In this document: piece by piece, positions 1-7,900 of the stretch
Numbering within the stretch: position 1 is the first letter of the stretch
How the letters are laid out: the number at the start of each line of letters is the position of its first letter
Assembly: GCA_038247995.1 (NCBI GenBank)
Contig: JBBRUG010000183.1
Location: 1-11,960, forward strand
Direction: 5' to 3'
Source of the DNA: JBBRUG01 sp038247995
GTDB taxonomy: Bacteria; Chloroflexota; Chloroflexia; Chloroflexales; Chloroflexaceae
Length of the DNA stretch: 11,960 nucleotides
Notes under the pieces: generated by a model
The model's database searches: none
What the model was told of the DNA's origin: nothing
What the model saw: the letters and a program-made list of their open reading frames with translations, nothing else
Made by a program: the position numbers and the translations under genes

Positions 1-1
1 C

Positions 2-181
2 AATGATCACGCTGTAGTGGTGATGGGCTTCAATGCCGAGGTGGTGGTGATCCGTGATGTGCTCGGTCCAACCAGCAGCGGCCCCAACCGCCCATTGCAA
101 TACGAAGTGACCTGGGACACCTTCATGGCCGCCTGGGGCGCGCAAAACTACGATGCGCTGGCAGTTGGCCGGCCGGGCTGA
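2..181 (+). CDS. C39-like peptidase domain protein, C-terminal fragment
   Basis: The reading frame is open from the left edge of the window and ends at TGA 179-181, giving 59 residues of a C-terminus; the start lies outside. The fragment opens with NDHAVVVMGF, then VVVIRDVLGP, and later WDTFMAAWG. This spacing of a His in a 'HAVVV.G' strand, followed about 15 residues later by an Asp in a 'V.RD' strand and then a 'W..F..AW' segment, is typical of the C-terminal half of papain-like C39/C39_2 peptidase domains, where that His and Asp complete a Cys-His-Asp site. The Cys half is not visible, so activity cannot be judged. It converges on ppc with an 84-bp gap. The family call is pattern recognition from a short fragment. 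Confidence 0.6.
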   Translation, partial: NDHAVVVMGFNAEVVVIRDVLGPTSSGPNRPLQYEVTWDTFMAAWGAQNYDALAVGRPG

Positions 182-233
182 CAGATGGAACGGTGTAGGC
201 GCTGAAGCACTGCACGTTTCCACTGCGGTCAGC

Positions 234-249
234 GGCCGCCAAAGCGGCC
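234..249. terminator. GC-rich hairpin between convergent genes
   Basis: A perfect 6-bp inverted repeat, GGCCGC-CAAA-GCGGCC, lies in the 84-bp gap between the stop of the peptidase fragment and the stop of the convergent ppc gene. An imperfect outer repeat (GTAGGCGCT at 195-203 versus AGCGCCCCTAC at 259-269) encloses it and overlaps the last ppc codon. No T-run follows on either strand, so it may serve as a weak bidirectional terminator or mRNA 3'-end stabiliser, or be a remnant of the palindromic repeats seen elsewhere in the window. Confidence 0.35.
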
Positions 250-265
250 TTAGCCCAAAGCGCCC

Positions 266-3109
266 CTACCCTGTTGAGCCAAGTCCGCCCGCAATAGCAT
301 TGATTGTGAGCAAGAGTTGCGATTGCAGTGCTTCTGCCGTTGCGTCGCCGGTGGCTTTGCTCGCTCGCCAGCGTCGGAGCAGCGCCACCTGATGCTGGTG
401 GAGCACGCGCAATCCGGCTGTACGCACTTGAACCATGCCATGAACGTTCGGCCGTCGTTCGGCCAGCGGGCCGCCGTAGATCAGTTCAAGCATAGCGTAG
501 GTACGCTCGTATTCCGCGCTGATCTTGGTGAGCATTGCCGCACGTAACGCCGGATCTTCGACCAGATCGGCATACCAACCCATTACCTCGGCGTCGGCAA
601 TGGCGACACTGGTGGCGGCATTACTGAGTATGTAGTGCAGCGGCGCCCAGCCGATCAGGTGTCGGCTCAACGTGCTAAAGGCCGCCGGATCGTTCTGCTG
701 AAGTTGTTCCAATGCGCTGCCGACGCCATACCAACTCGGCAGATAGAAGCGGGCCTGGCTCCAACTAAACACCCACGGGATCGCGCGCAGATCAGCAATC
801 GTTGCCTGACCGGTACGTCGGGTTGGGCGCGAGCCAATCCGGCTTTCTTCCAGCGCATCGACGGGTGTGGCCTGGCGGAAGAAGGTCAGAAAGCCCTCAG
901 CGTTGATCAGTTCCGTATAGGCCGCCCGACTGCGCGCTGCCAGCCAGTCCATTGTCGGTTCCAGCGGATGGGCCGGGCTTGAGCCGTGGCGCTCCAGCAG
1001 CGTCGCCCGCGTAACACCGGCCAGCAGTAGTTCCAAATTGTAGCCGGCGGTTACCCGGTTGGCATACTTTTGCGCCACCGTCTCGCCCTGCTCGGTGACG
1101 CGCAGATCGCCGCTCAGCGCACCCGTGGGCAGCGCCTTAATGAAGCGGTGGGTCGGCCCGGCGCCCCGGCTGATTGTTCCGCCGCGCCCGTGGAAGAAGC
1201 GGATGCGGATGCCGCGCTCGCGGCCTACCTCAGCGAGCGCCGCCTGCGCACGGTAAAGCGCCCACAGGCTTGCCACCAATCCACCGTCTTTGTTGCTGTC
1301 GCTGTAACCAACCATCACCTGCTGCACCAGATCGCGCTCGCCGCTGATCTGGCGCTGCGCCTCAAGGCTCCGCCTGGTCAACGGATGATCGAGGAAGGTT
1401 GCCAGAATGGCCGGGCTTTGTTCCAGGTCGTCGATCGTCTCGAAGAGCGGCACAACCGGCAACGGGCAAGCCGAACCTTCCGACGTATCGACCAGCAATC
1501 CTACCTCGCGGGCGAACAGGTAGACGACAAGCAAGTCGGCGACGTTGCGGGTCATACTGACAATCAGGGCGCCGAGGCCGGCCGGGCCGTGGGCGCGCAG
1601 TTCATCGACAAGGACGCGATAGCTGCTTAATCCAGCCTCGGCTTCAGCCCCAACCTGTCGATCAGCGTGAATGAAAGGGCGCGGCGAAGCCAGTTCAGCT
1701 TCCAGGAGCGCTAGGCGCTGCGGCACGCCCCAAGCGCTGAATGCATGGTCAGTGAAGCCGGCGGCGGCCAGCAGTTGCTCCAGGGCCAGGTCGTGGAAGC
1801 GACTATTCTGCCGAATGTCGAGTGTGGCCAGGTGAAAGCCAAATGTGCCCACACTGCGCAGTATTGGTTGCACAACCTGCTCGGCTATCCGCTGGGCGCC
1901 GAGGGCATCGAGTGCGTCGGCCAGAACGTGCAGATCGGCGCACAATTCGGCGGCATTGGCATAGACGGGGGGCGGGGCGGGGGGCGGGGCGGGGGGCGGG
2001 GCGGGGGGCGACCACGATGGGTCGCCCGTACGGGCGGGGGGCGATGTAGGGGCAGACCCATGGGTCTGCCTGCGGTGCGACCACGTATGGGGCAGACGTG
2101 CGATCATCAGATTAAGCCATTGCCGCCAGGGTTCGTTGGGATTCCGCGCCAGTGCGGCAGCGCCAGTCGCGCCGAGTTGGTTCGCCACAGCGGCGATCTG
2201 TGCCAGAAAGGCGACCGGCGGCGTCTGTAATTGGTCAGACAGGCTGAGGTGGCGTACCAAGTGATCCAGTTGCTCGCGCAGGAGCGCGAGCGCATGATCG
2301 CGCAGTTCAGCAAGCGTTGTGCGGGTAACCTCGGCCGTTACCAGCGGGTGGCCGTCGCGATCGCCGCCGACCCAGGTGCCGAGGTGCAGGCGCGGCAAAT
2401 GCGCAGGGTCGGCGATCAATGCCGCTTCCCCGCCGGTGGCAACCCAGGCCTGACGCAAGCGGTCGTCGAGCAATGCGAGCACATCGGGGAACACTTTGCG
2501 CAGGTAGTGCATAGTATTGCGCCGCTCGGAAGCAACATCGGGCTTTTCAAGAAAGATGTCGCCCGTACGCCAGAGCATAGCCAGCAGACCTAACATTTCG
2601 TTACGAATGGATGTGCGCTCGTAGGGTGTCCAACTGGGGTTTTCGCGCTTCACAAGCAGCAGGTAGAGCGCCCGATGATGTTCGAGGACGGTCGCGCGTT
2701 TGGCCTCGGTGGGGTGGGCTGTAAGCACAATTTCGACGCGCATTTCGGGCAGTGCGGCGGCGATTGTCGCATCGCTTATACCCCGCGCACGTAGTTGGTT
2801 CAAGGCATCGCCCCAGAGCGCCGGTATCGCCGGCAGACCCTGACGCGTCTCTACATTCCGTCGATACTGTACGGCTGCGCGCTGTTCCACCATGCTGAGC
2901 AACTGAAAGGCGATCGAAAGCGCCTGCACAAGCCGCTCAGTGGTTACCTCCGGCAGATGGTGCGCCGGGTCGCCGTTAAACCAGGCCAGCGCCTGCGCCA
3001 GATCAGCCTCGCCGGCTTCCTGCAACACCTCGCGCAGGCAATCCAGCACGAATTGCAACTCGTCGCTAAACGTTGCTGGGTCGATAGTTAGCGGGCTTAC
3101 CAGGGTCAT
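266..3109 (-). CDS. ppc: phosphoenolpyruvate carboxylase
   Basis: Catalyses irreversible carboxylation of PEP with bicarbonate to oxaloacetate, an anaplerotic step that also feeds CO2-fixation cycles; cytosolic. The 947-residue length fits bacterial PEPC (about 880-950). Visible motifs: LTAHPTE at 129-135 with the catalytic His, GGDRDGHP at 248-255, DIRQ near 431, GYSDSNKDGG at 601-610, and the glycine loop FFHGRGGTISRG at 638-649; the protein ends in STG, resembling the NTG end of E. coli PEPC. I chose ATG 3107-3109, preceded by GAGGA with 8-nt spacing. An in-frame ATG at 3143-3145 with GGAGGGG upstream is an equally serious alternative adding 12 residues. Residues about 339-381 are a Pro/Ala-rich insert built from DNA repeats (1967-2095), in a region that varies among PEPCs. 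The gene lies 57 bp downstream of the M24 peptidase gene, same strand, probably co-transcribed. Confidence 0.96.
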   Translation of the reverse strand: MTLVSPLTIDPATFSDELQFVLDCLREVLQEAGEADLAQALAWFNGDPAHHLPEVTTERLVQALSIAFQLLSMVEQRAAVQYRRNVETRQGLPAIPALWGDALNQLRARGISDATIAAALPEMRVEIVLTAHPTEAKRATVLEHHRALYLLLVKRENPSWTPYERTSIRNEMLGLLAMLWRTGDIFLEKPDVASERRNTMHYLRKVFPDVLALLDDRLRQAWVATGGEAALIADPAHLPRLHLGTWVGGDRDGHPLVTAEVTRTTLAELRDHALALLREQLDHLVRHLSLSDQLQTPPVAFLAQIAAVANQLGATGAAALARNPNEPWRQWLNLMIARLPHTWSHRRQTHGSAPTSPPARTGDPSWSPPAPPPAPPPAPPPVYANAAELCADLHVLADALDALGAQRIAEQVVQPILRSVGTFGFHLATLDIRQNSRFHDLALEQLLAAAGFTDHAFSAWGVPQRLALLEAELASPRPFIHADRQVGAEAEAGLSSYRVLVDELRAHGPAGLGALIVSMTRNVADLLVVYLFAREVGLLVDTSEGSACPLPVVPLFETIDDLEQSPAILATFLDHPLTRRSLEAQRQISGERDLVQQVMVGYSDSNKDGGLVASLWALYRAQAALAEVGRERGIRIRFFHGRGGTISRGAGPTHRFIKALPTGALSGDLRVTEQGETVAQKYANRVTAGYNLELLLAGVTRATLLERHGSSPAHPLEPTMDWLAARSRAAYTELINAEGFLTFFRQATPVDALEESRIGSRPTRRTGQATIADLRAIPWVFSWSQARFYLPSWYGVGSALEQLQQNDPAAFSTLSRHLIGWAPLHYILSNAATSVAIADAEVMGWYADLVEDPALRAAMLTKISAEYERTYAMLELIYGGPLAERRPNVHGMVQVRTAGLRVLHQHQVALLRRWRASKATGDATAEALQSQLLLTINAIAGGLGSTG
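1967..2010. repeat. 12-bp G-rich tandem repeat inside ppc
   Basis: Three exact copies of GGGGGGCGGGGC followed by an 8-bp partial copy. Being a multiple of three, the unit keeps the ppc frame and encodes a repeated Ala-Pro-Pro-Pro on the minus strand. The plus strand, which is the ppc template strand, has many G-tracts of four to six bases separated by single C, so it could form G-quadruplexes. Copy number is likely to vary between strains by slippage; that is an inference from the repeat structure. Confidence 0.9.
2006..2070. repeat. REP-like palindromic cluster inside ppc
   Basis: Three adjacent inverted repeats lie within the coding sequence. These are GGGCGACC (2006-2013) paired with GGTCGCCC (2020-2027), the 14-bp perfect palindrome CGCCCGTACGGGCG (2023-2036), and the 20-bp perfect palindrome GGCAGACCCATGGGTCTGCC (2051-2070) preceded by GTAGG. 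A near-copy of the last palindrome occurs in intergenic DNA at 4825-4844, which argues that this is a dispersed repeat that entered ppc in frame rather than native coding sequence. No transposase or clear target-site duplication was seen. Confidence 0.8.
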
Positions 3110-3166
3110 TGGCAGGTTCCTCGTATAGAGCGCAGGGGCGAGCATTGGCTTTGCCCCTCCGCTCCC

Positions 3167-4255
3167 TCAGCGTAATTTCGGCGCGTGCGAGAGCACTTCG
3201 CAACCGTCGGCGGTGATTAGGGCAAGGTCTTCGATCCGCACGCCGCCCCAATCTTCGAGGTAGATCCCCGGCTCGACGCTGGTAATCATGCCGACCTGGA
3301 GCGTGGCGCTCGCGTCTTCTTTGCCTTCAGGGGCGCGGCGCAGCGACGGCCCTTCGTGAATATTCAGGCCCACGCCGTGGCCGAGTGAGTGGCTGAACGC
3401 ATCGCCATAGCCGGCGGCGGTGATCACATCACGGGCAAACAGATCGGCGGCGTGGCCGCTGATGCCGGGGCGTAGCCCAGCCAGCGCCGTGCGTTGCGCC
3501 TTCAGCACAGTGTCGTAGATGGTCCAGAACTGGGTGTCGGGTTCGCCGAGAATGATCGTCCGCGTGAGGTCGGCGTGGTAGCCGTCGAGCATTGCGCCCA
3601 TATCGATCACAATTGGGCGGCCGCTGCCGAGCGGCGCAGCGCCGGGTTGGTGATGGGCGCGTGCGGCATTGGGGCCGGCGGCAACGATGATCGGGAAACT
3701 CACCGCGTCGGCGCCACCTTCACGCAGAGCCATTTCCAGCAGCCACGCCGTTTGCCGTTCGGTATGCTCGGGCGTGAGTCTAGGCAGCACGGCCTCCAAC
3801 GCCGCATCGGTGATCGCGATTGCCTTGCGCAGGGTGGCGATCTCCTGCTCATCTTTTACCTCGCGCAACGGCTCCACCAGGTTATTGACCGGTTTAAGGG
3901 TTACGCCCTCGCCGAGCGCCTTGCGCATGCGGCTGAATTCGGCCACGCTCAAGTGGGCGCCCTCAACGCCGACCGTCGTCAGATCCAATTCGCCGACTGC
4001 CTCGATCAGCAGATCGGTGAGCAACCGGCCCGGATTGACGATCTGGCGCAGTTCGTAATCCGGGGCCTGCTCGGCGGCCTGGATCGTGTAACGCCCGTCG
4101 GTAAAGAGTAGTGCGGCGGAGGGGGTGAGCAGCAGTGCGCCCGCCGAACCGCTGAACCCGCTCATGTAGCGTCGGTTCGGATCGGAGGTGACGAGCAGGG
4201 CCGGCAATTCTTTGGCCGCGAGGGCCTGGCGCAGACGCGCGATTCGGTCAAGCAT
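3167..4255 (-). CDS. M24-family Xaa-Pro aminopeptidase/dipeptidase
   Basis: Metallopeptidase cleaving an N-terminal residue linked to proline; cytosolic, peptide turnover. The 362-residue protein has an N-terminal creatinase-type domain (about 1-130) and a C-terminal pita-bread catalytic domain (about 135-355). All five dinuclear-metal ligands of the family are present with normal spacing: Asp218 (VIDMGA) and Asp229 (HADLTRT), His293 (GHGVGL), Glu328 (SVEPG) and Glu342 (VRIED). His201, 17 residues before the first Asp, matches the position of the catalytic-pocket His of E. coli aminopeptidase P. The ATG at 4253-4255 is preferred because GGAG lies 8 nt upstream; an in-frame ATG ten codons earlier lacks this. 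It heads a probable two-gene unit with ppc and diverges from ileS. Sequence alone does not separate aminopeptidase P from prolidase; length and the N-terminal domain fit the short PepQ/YpdF-like group. Confidence 0.9.
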   Translation of the reverse strand: MLDRIARLRQALAAKELPALLVTSDPNRRYMSGFSGSAGALLLTPSAALLFTDGRYTIQAAEQAPDYELRQIVNPGRLLTDLLIEAVGELDLTTVGVEGAHLSVAEFSRMRKALGEGVTLKPVNNLVEPLREVKDEQEIATLRKAIAITDAALEAVLPRLTPEHTERQTAWLLEMALREGGADAVSFPIIVAAGPNAARAHHQPGAAPLGSGRPIVIDMGAMLDGYHADLTRTIILGEPDTQFWTIYDTVLKAQRTALAGLRPGISGHAADLFARDVITAAGYGDAFSHSLGHGVGLNIHEGPSLRRAPEGKEDASATLQVGMITSVEPGIYLEDWGGVRIEDLALITADGCEVLSHAPKLR

Positions 4256-4385
4256 GAAGATTTCTCCACTGCAACGGCTGGGCACTAAGGATGTTCGCGC
4301 CTATGATAGCGCATGTGTTGGCGATCTGCGCTGTCTCCGTCCCACGGCTGATTATAATCGGATCCTGCCTCAGCCTTGGGGCGGG

Positions 4386-4414
4386 TTGACGCTAACGCAT
4401 ACCATGCGTATACT
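4386..4414 (+). promoter_or_regulatory. sigma-70-type promoter of the ileS T-box transcript
   Basis: A -35 box TTGACG (4386-4391) and a -10 box TATACT (4409-4414) are separated by 17 bp, one or two mismatches from consensus. Transcription would begin near 4420-4422, at the foot of T-box Stem I, which supports both calls. The spacer contains a 6-bp inverted repeat ACGCAT-acc-ATGCGT (4395-4409), which could be an operator or chance. Confidence 0.8.
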
Positions 4415-4535
4415 GCACAACAATGGCGATGACGGGGAGAGTAGTTGCGGATGCTCACCCACAGCGAACCCGGGGCGGTGGAAGCCGGGCGGTTGGGGCC
4501 ACAACGAAGATCACCCCTGAGCCGGCGGGTGAAAC

Positions 4536-4596
4536 AATGCAAAATGAAAAAGCTAAAATTCCTCGATTTTGCCTTTTCCATTTAGCCTTTTGCATT
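4536..4596 (+). repeat. AT-rich inverted repeat in the T-box leader
   Basis: AATGCAAAA (4536-4544) is the exact reverse complement of TTTTGCATT (4588-4596). Inside it GCTAAA (4552-4557) pairs with TTTAGC (4581-4586), with an asymmetric internal loop. The composition is sharply AT-rich against the GC-rich neighbourhood. It sits just after Stem I, where a Stem II would be expected, so it may be a Stem II replacement or an inserted repeat. Confidence 0.7.
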
Positions 4597-4661
4597 CATT
4601 AGCCTTGCCCGGAGTTGTCCCCCGTTAGCAGGACGGAGCGTTGTCCGACGCTCACCAAGTG

Positions 4662-4736
4662 TAATGCATAATAAAAAGGTAAAACGCAAAATGGGCCGTT
4701 CGGCATTTTGCCTTTTGTATTTCTAATTTTGCATTA
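4662..4736 (+). repeat. second AT-rich inverted repeat in the T-box leader
   Basis: Outer arms TAATGCA (4662-4668) and TGCATTA (4730-4736) enclose a 13-nt inner stem, AAAACGCAAAATG (4681-4693) with CATTTTGCCTTTT (4704-4716), having one mismatch. It shares the GCAAAATG word with the element at 4536-4596. It lies immediately 5' of the T-box sequence, in the Stem III position. A small GC hairpin, GAGCGT (4636-4641) with ACGCTC (4648-4653), lies between the two AT-rich elements. Confidence 0.7.
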
Positions 4737-4764
4737 AATTGGGGTGGTACCGCGGGGCTTTTCG

Positions 4765-4795
4765 CCTCGTCCCCTTACCGGGGGCGGGGTTTTTT
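4765..4795 (+). terminator. intrinsic terminator of the ileS T-box
   Basis: A 10-bp GC-rich stem (CCTCGTCCCC at 4765-4774, GGGGGCGGGG at 4780-4789, with two G-U pairs) and loop TTACC is followed directly by six T residues (4790-4795). The 5' arm overlaps bases needed for the antiterminator, the standard switch of transcriptional T-boxes. Confidence 0.93.
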
Positions 4796-4824
4796 GTATT
4801 GCGAAAATGGGCGGGGGCATAATA

Positions 4825-4895
4825 GGCAGACACATGGGTCTGCTCGTACTAAGGTCTGCTCGTACAGGGGTTGCTCGTACAGGGGTTGCCCGTAC
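4825..4895 (+). repeat. REP-like palindrome plus 15-bp tandem repeat before ileS
   Basis: GCAGAC (4826-4831) and GTCTGC (4838-4843) form a palindrome that differs at two positions from the 20-bp palindrome in ppc. It runs into a tandem series in which TGCTCGTAC occurs at 4841-4849, 4857-4865 and 4872-4880 and TGCCCGTAC at 4887-4895, with periods of 16, 15 and 15 bp. The last copy ends 3 bp before the ileS Shine-Dalgarno AGGAGGAG (4899-4906). The tract lies downstream of the T-box terminator, so it is only in readthrough mRNA. Confidence 0.85.
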
Positions 4896-4912
4896 ACCAG
4901 GAGGAGCTGTTT

Positions 4913-7900
4913 ATGTTCAAAGCCGTTGATCCGAATGTCAATTTCCCCCGGCTTGAGGAGGCGATCCTCGCCTGGTGGGAGGCCAATCAGATTGTTGCGA
5001 AGTCGCTCGCTGCCGGTGAGAAACCGTTCGTCTTTTACGAAGGCCCGCCCACAGCGAACGGGCGGCCGGGCTTGCATCACGTGATCAGCCGGAGCTTTAA
5101 AGACATCATCCTGCGCTATCGAGCTATGCAGGGTTATAAGATCATCGGGCGGCGTGAGGGCTGGGATACGCACGGTCTGCCGGTGGAGATTGAGGTTGAG
5201 AAGAAGCTTGGCTTCAACGGCAAGCCCGATATCGAGAAGTACGGTATCGCCGAGTTCAACAAGCTCTGCCGGGCGAGCGTGCTCGAATATATCGATGAGT
5301 GGAAGCTGTTCACCAAGCGGATTGCGTTCTGGCTCGACGAAGATGGCTACTATACCTTCGACAACAAGTATATCGAGTCGACCTGGTGGATCTTCAGCCA
5401 GCTCTGGCAGCGTGGGCTGTTTTTCCGCGACTATAAGGTAACGATGCACTGCCCGCGCTGCGGTACCAGCCTCAGCGATCACGAGGTGAGTCAGGGCGCC
5501 CGCGACGATGTAGACGATCCCTCGGTGTATATCAAGTTCCGTTTAACCGGCGAGGTAGCTAGCCACGGTTCGCCGCACGCGACAGCGCTCCAGGGTGCCT
5601 ACTTTGTGGCCTGGACGACGACGCCCTGGACGTTGCCGGCTAATGTGGGCCTGGCCGTCAAGCACGACGCGACGTATGTCGAGGTGGATCACGACGGCAC
5701 GCGGTTGGTGTTCGCCGAAGCGCTGCTGACCCAGGTGCTCGGCGCGGGCGAACATACTGTGCTGAACCGCTACAAGGGCAACGATCTGGTTGGCCTGCGC
5801 TACGAGCCGCTCTTTAACGGCGTGCCGGGCGCCGGCGATACGGTGGATTGGGCCACGGCCTACCGCGTGATCGCCGACGAAATGGTGAGCATGGACGACG
5901 GCACCGGGATCGTGCATATCGCTCCGGCCTACGGCGACCTGGAGATCGGGCGTAAGCACGGCCTGCCGACGCTCTTCTCAGTAGGCCTCGACGGCAATGT
6001 GCTGCCCGAGTTCGCCGACCTGGGCTTCGCTGGCGAGTTCTTCAAGAAGGCCGATCCGGCGATCACGCGCAACTTGAAGGAGCGCGGCCTGCTGCTGAAG
6101 AGCGGACGTGTACGCCACTACTATCCGTTCTGCTGGCGCTGCGACGCGCCATTGCTCTTCTACGCCAAGCCTTCGTGGTACATCCGCACGACGCAGTTCA
6201 AGGACGATCTGGTGGCGAATAACCAGCAGATCCATTGGGTGCCCGAGCATATCCGTGACGGGCGCTTCGGCAATTGGTTAGAAAACAACATCGACTGGGC
6301 GATCAGCCGCGAGCGCTACTGGGGTACGCCCCTGCCGATCTGGAGCAACGCCGACGGTAGCCATATGGAGTGTATCGGTAGCGTGGTTGAGTTAGAGCAG
6401 AAAACCGGGCGCAGCCTGAGCGATCTCGACTTGCACCGGCCCTATGTGGACGCGATCAGCTGGGAAGACGCGCAGCACGGCACGATGCGGCGCATCCCCG
6501 ATGTGGCCGACGTCTGGTTCGACAGCGGCGCGATGCCGATTGCGCAGTGGCACTATCCGTTCGAGAACCAGGAACTGTTCGAGATGGCCCATCCCGCCGA
6601 TTACATCTGCGAGGCGGTAGATCAGACGCGCGGCTGGTTCTACACCCTGCACGCCGAGAGCACGCTGCTCTTCGACCGACCGGCGTTCCAGAATGTGATC
6701 TGCCTGGGCCACATCCTGGATGAAAAAGGCTTCAAGATGAGCAAAACCCGCGGCAACGCCGTGCAGCCCAGCGAAGTGATCGACCAGTATGGCGTCGATG
6801 CGCTACGTTGGTACCTGTTTGCGGCGGCGCCGCCCGGCAACCCGCGCCGCTTCAGCCTGGGCCTGGTGAATGAGACATTGCGCAAGTTCATGCTGACGCT
6901 TTGGAACACGTATAGCTTCTTTGTTACCTATGCCAGCCTGGATGGATGGACACCGAGCCAGACGGCAGGCGGCACGCAGCAGGCGGCAGGAACATTGCCA
7001 GACGCTGCGTCTCTCCAGCCGCTGGATCGCTGGGCGCTGGCGCGGCTGAACGGCCTGGTGCGTGATGTAACGGCCGGTTTCGAGGCGTACGATGTCTATC
7101 CGGCGGCGCGGGCGATCGAGGCGTTCGTCGATGAACTTTCCAACTGGTATGTGCGGCGCTCGCGGCGGCGCTTCTGGAAGAGCGGCACCGACGCTGATAA
7201 GCAGGCGGCCTACGCTACGCTGCACACCTGTCTGCTCACGTTGGCCAAGCTCGCCGCACCGTTCACGCCGTTCGTTGCCGAGGAGTTGTATCGCAACCTG
7301 ACGGGCCAGACGACGGACAACGGACAACGGATGACGGACGAAGCAGAAAGCGTCCACCTGGCGGCGTGGCCGCAGGTCGATGCGGCGCTGCTCGATGAAG
7401 GGCTTGTGGCCGACACTGAGGCGCTGCTCCAGGCCGTTTCGTTGGGGCGGGCGGCGCGCAAGACGTCGAACCTCAAGGTGCGTTTGCCGCTCAGCGAGCT
7501 CTGGGTGCGCTCCAGCAATCCGGCGGCAACGGCGGGTGTGAAACGCTTCGAAGAGGAACTACGCGACGAGTTGAACGTCAAAACGGTGCGTTACCTTGAG
7601 GCTAGTTCAACCGTTGTAGAATACCGCTTCAAGCCCAACTTGCGCCTGGTAGGTAAGAAGTACGGTAAAGAGGTGCCGGCACTCACGGCTGCGCTCAAGG
7701 CGCTAGAAGGCGACGCGGCGCGGGCGGCGGCGCATACCATTGAGGCGGGCCAGCCGCTCACGCTCAGCGTGAATGGCGCCGAATTGGCGTTGCTCGCCGA
7801 GGAGGTTCTGGTCGAGAGCAGCGCGCCCGCAGGTTTTGCCGTAGCTGAAGGCGATGGCATGCTCGTGGCCCTGAACACTACGCTCACGCCGGAGTTGCGC

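Larger units (their letters stand above)
4421..4795 (+). promoter_or_regulatory. tRNA-Ile T-box riboswitch of ileS
   Basis: A transcription-attenuation leader that senses uncharged tRNA-Ile. Stem I: base helix GGGG (4434-4437) with CCCC (4514-4517); specifier loop with AGTA (4440-4443) opposite GAA (4506-4508), a loop-E pattern; specifier codon ATC (4510-4512, Ile); next helix GTTG (4444-4447) with CAAC (4502-4505); a distal region with AGCGAA and GGTGGAAG. The T-box sequence GGGGTGGTACCGCGG is at 4741-4755; its TGGT can pair with the 3' ACCA of a tRNA whose discriminator base is A, as in tRNA-Ile. The antiterminator can form with CGGGGC (4752-4757) against GCCTCG (4764-4769) and GGGG against CCCC (4771-4774), competing with the terminator. 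Between Stem I and the T-box lie about 210 nt with AT-rich inverted repeats, longer than usual. The uncharged tRNA would permit readthrough into ileS. Confidence 0.95.

Noticed and set aside
1803..2230. Open frames on both strands across the ppc repeat region
   Set aside because: They are compositional shadows of the G-rich repeat and the ppc frame; products are low-complexity Arg/Gly and lack family features.
3110..3145. ATG 3145 as ppc start
   Set aside because: Not excluded: it has GGAGGGG upstream. The shorter form was preferred because the extra 12 residues do not look like PEPC sequence and ATG 3109 has its own GAGGA.
4353..4358. TATAAT as -10 box for the minus-strand peptidase gene or the plus strand
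   Set aside because: The hexamer is near-palindromic and reads on both strands, but no acceptable -35 box lies 16-18 bp upstream on either.
4285..4581. Open frames on both strands in the ileS leader
   Set aside because: They cross the T-box Stem I and AT-rich elements, have no ribosome-binding site and no recognisable protein features; the RNA structure explains the sequence.
4871..4912. Upstream in-frame TTG start for ileS
   Set aside because: It lies in the 15-bp tandem repeat with no own Shine-Dalgarno, while ATG 4913 has AGGAGGAG at ideal spacing and begins the family-like N-terminus.
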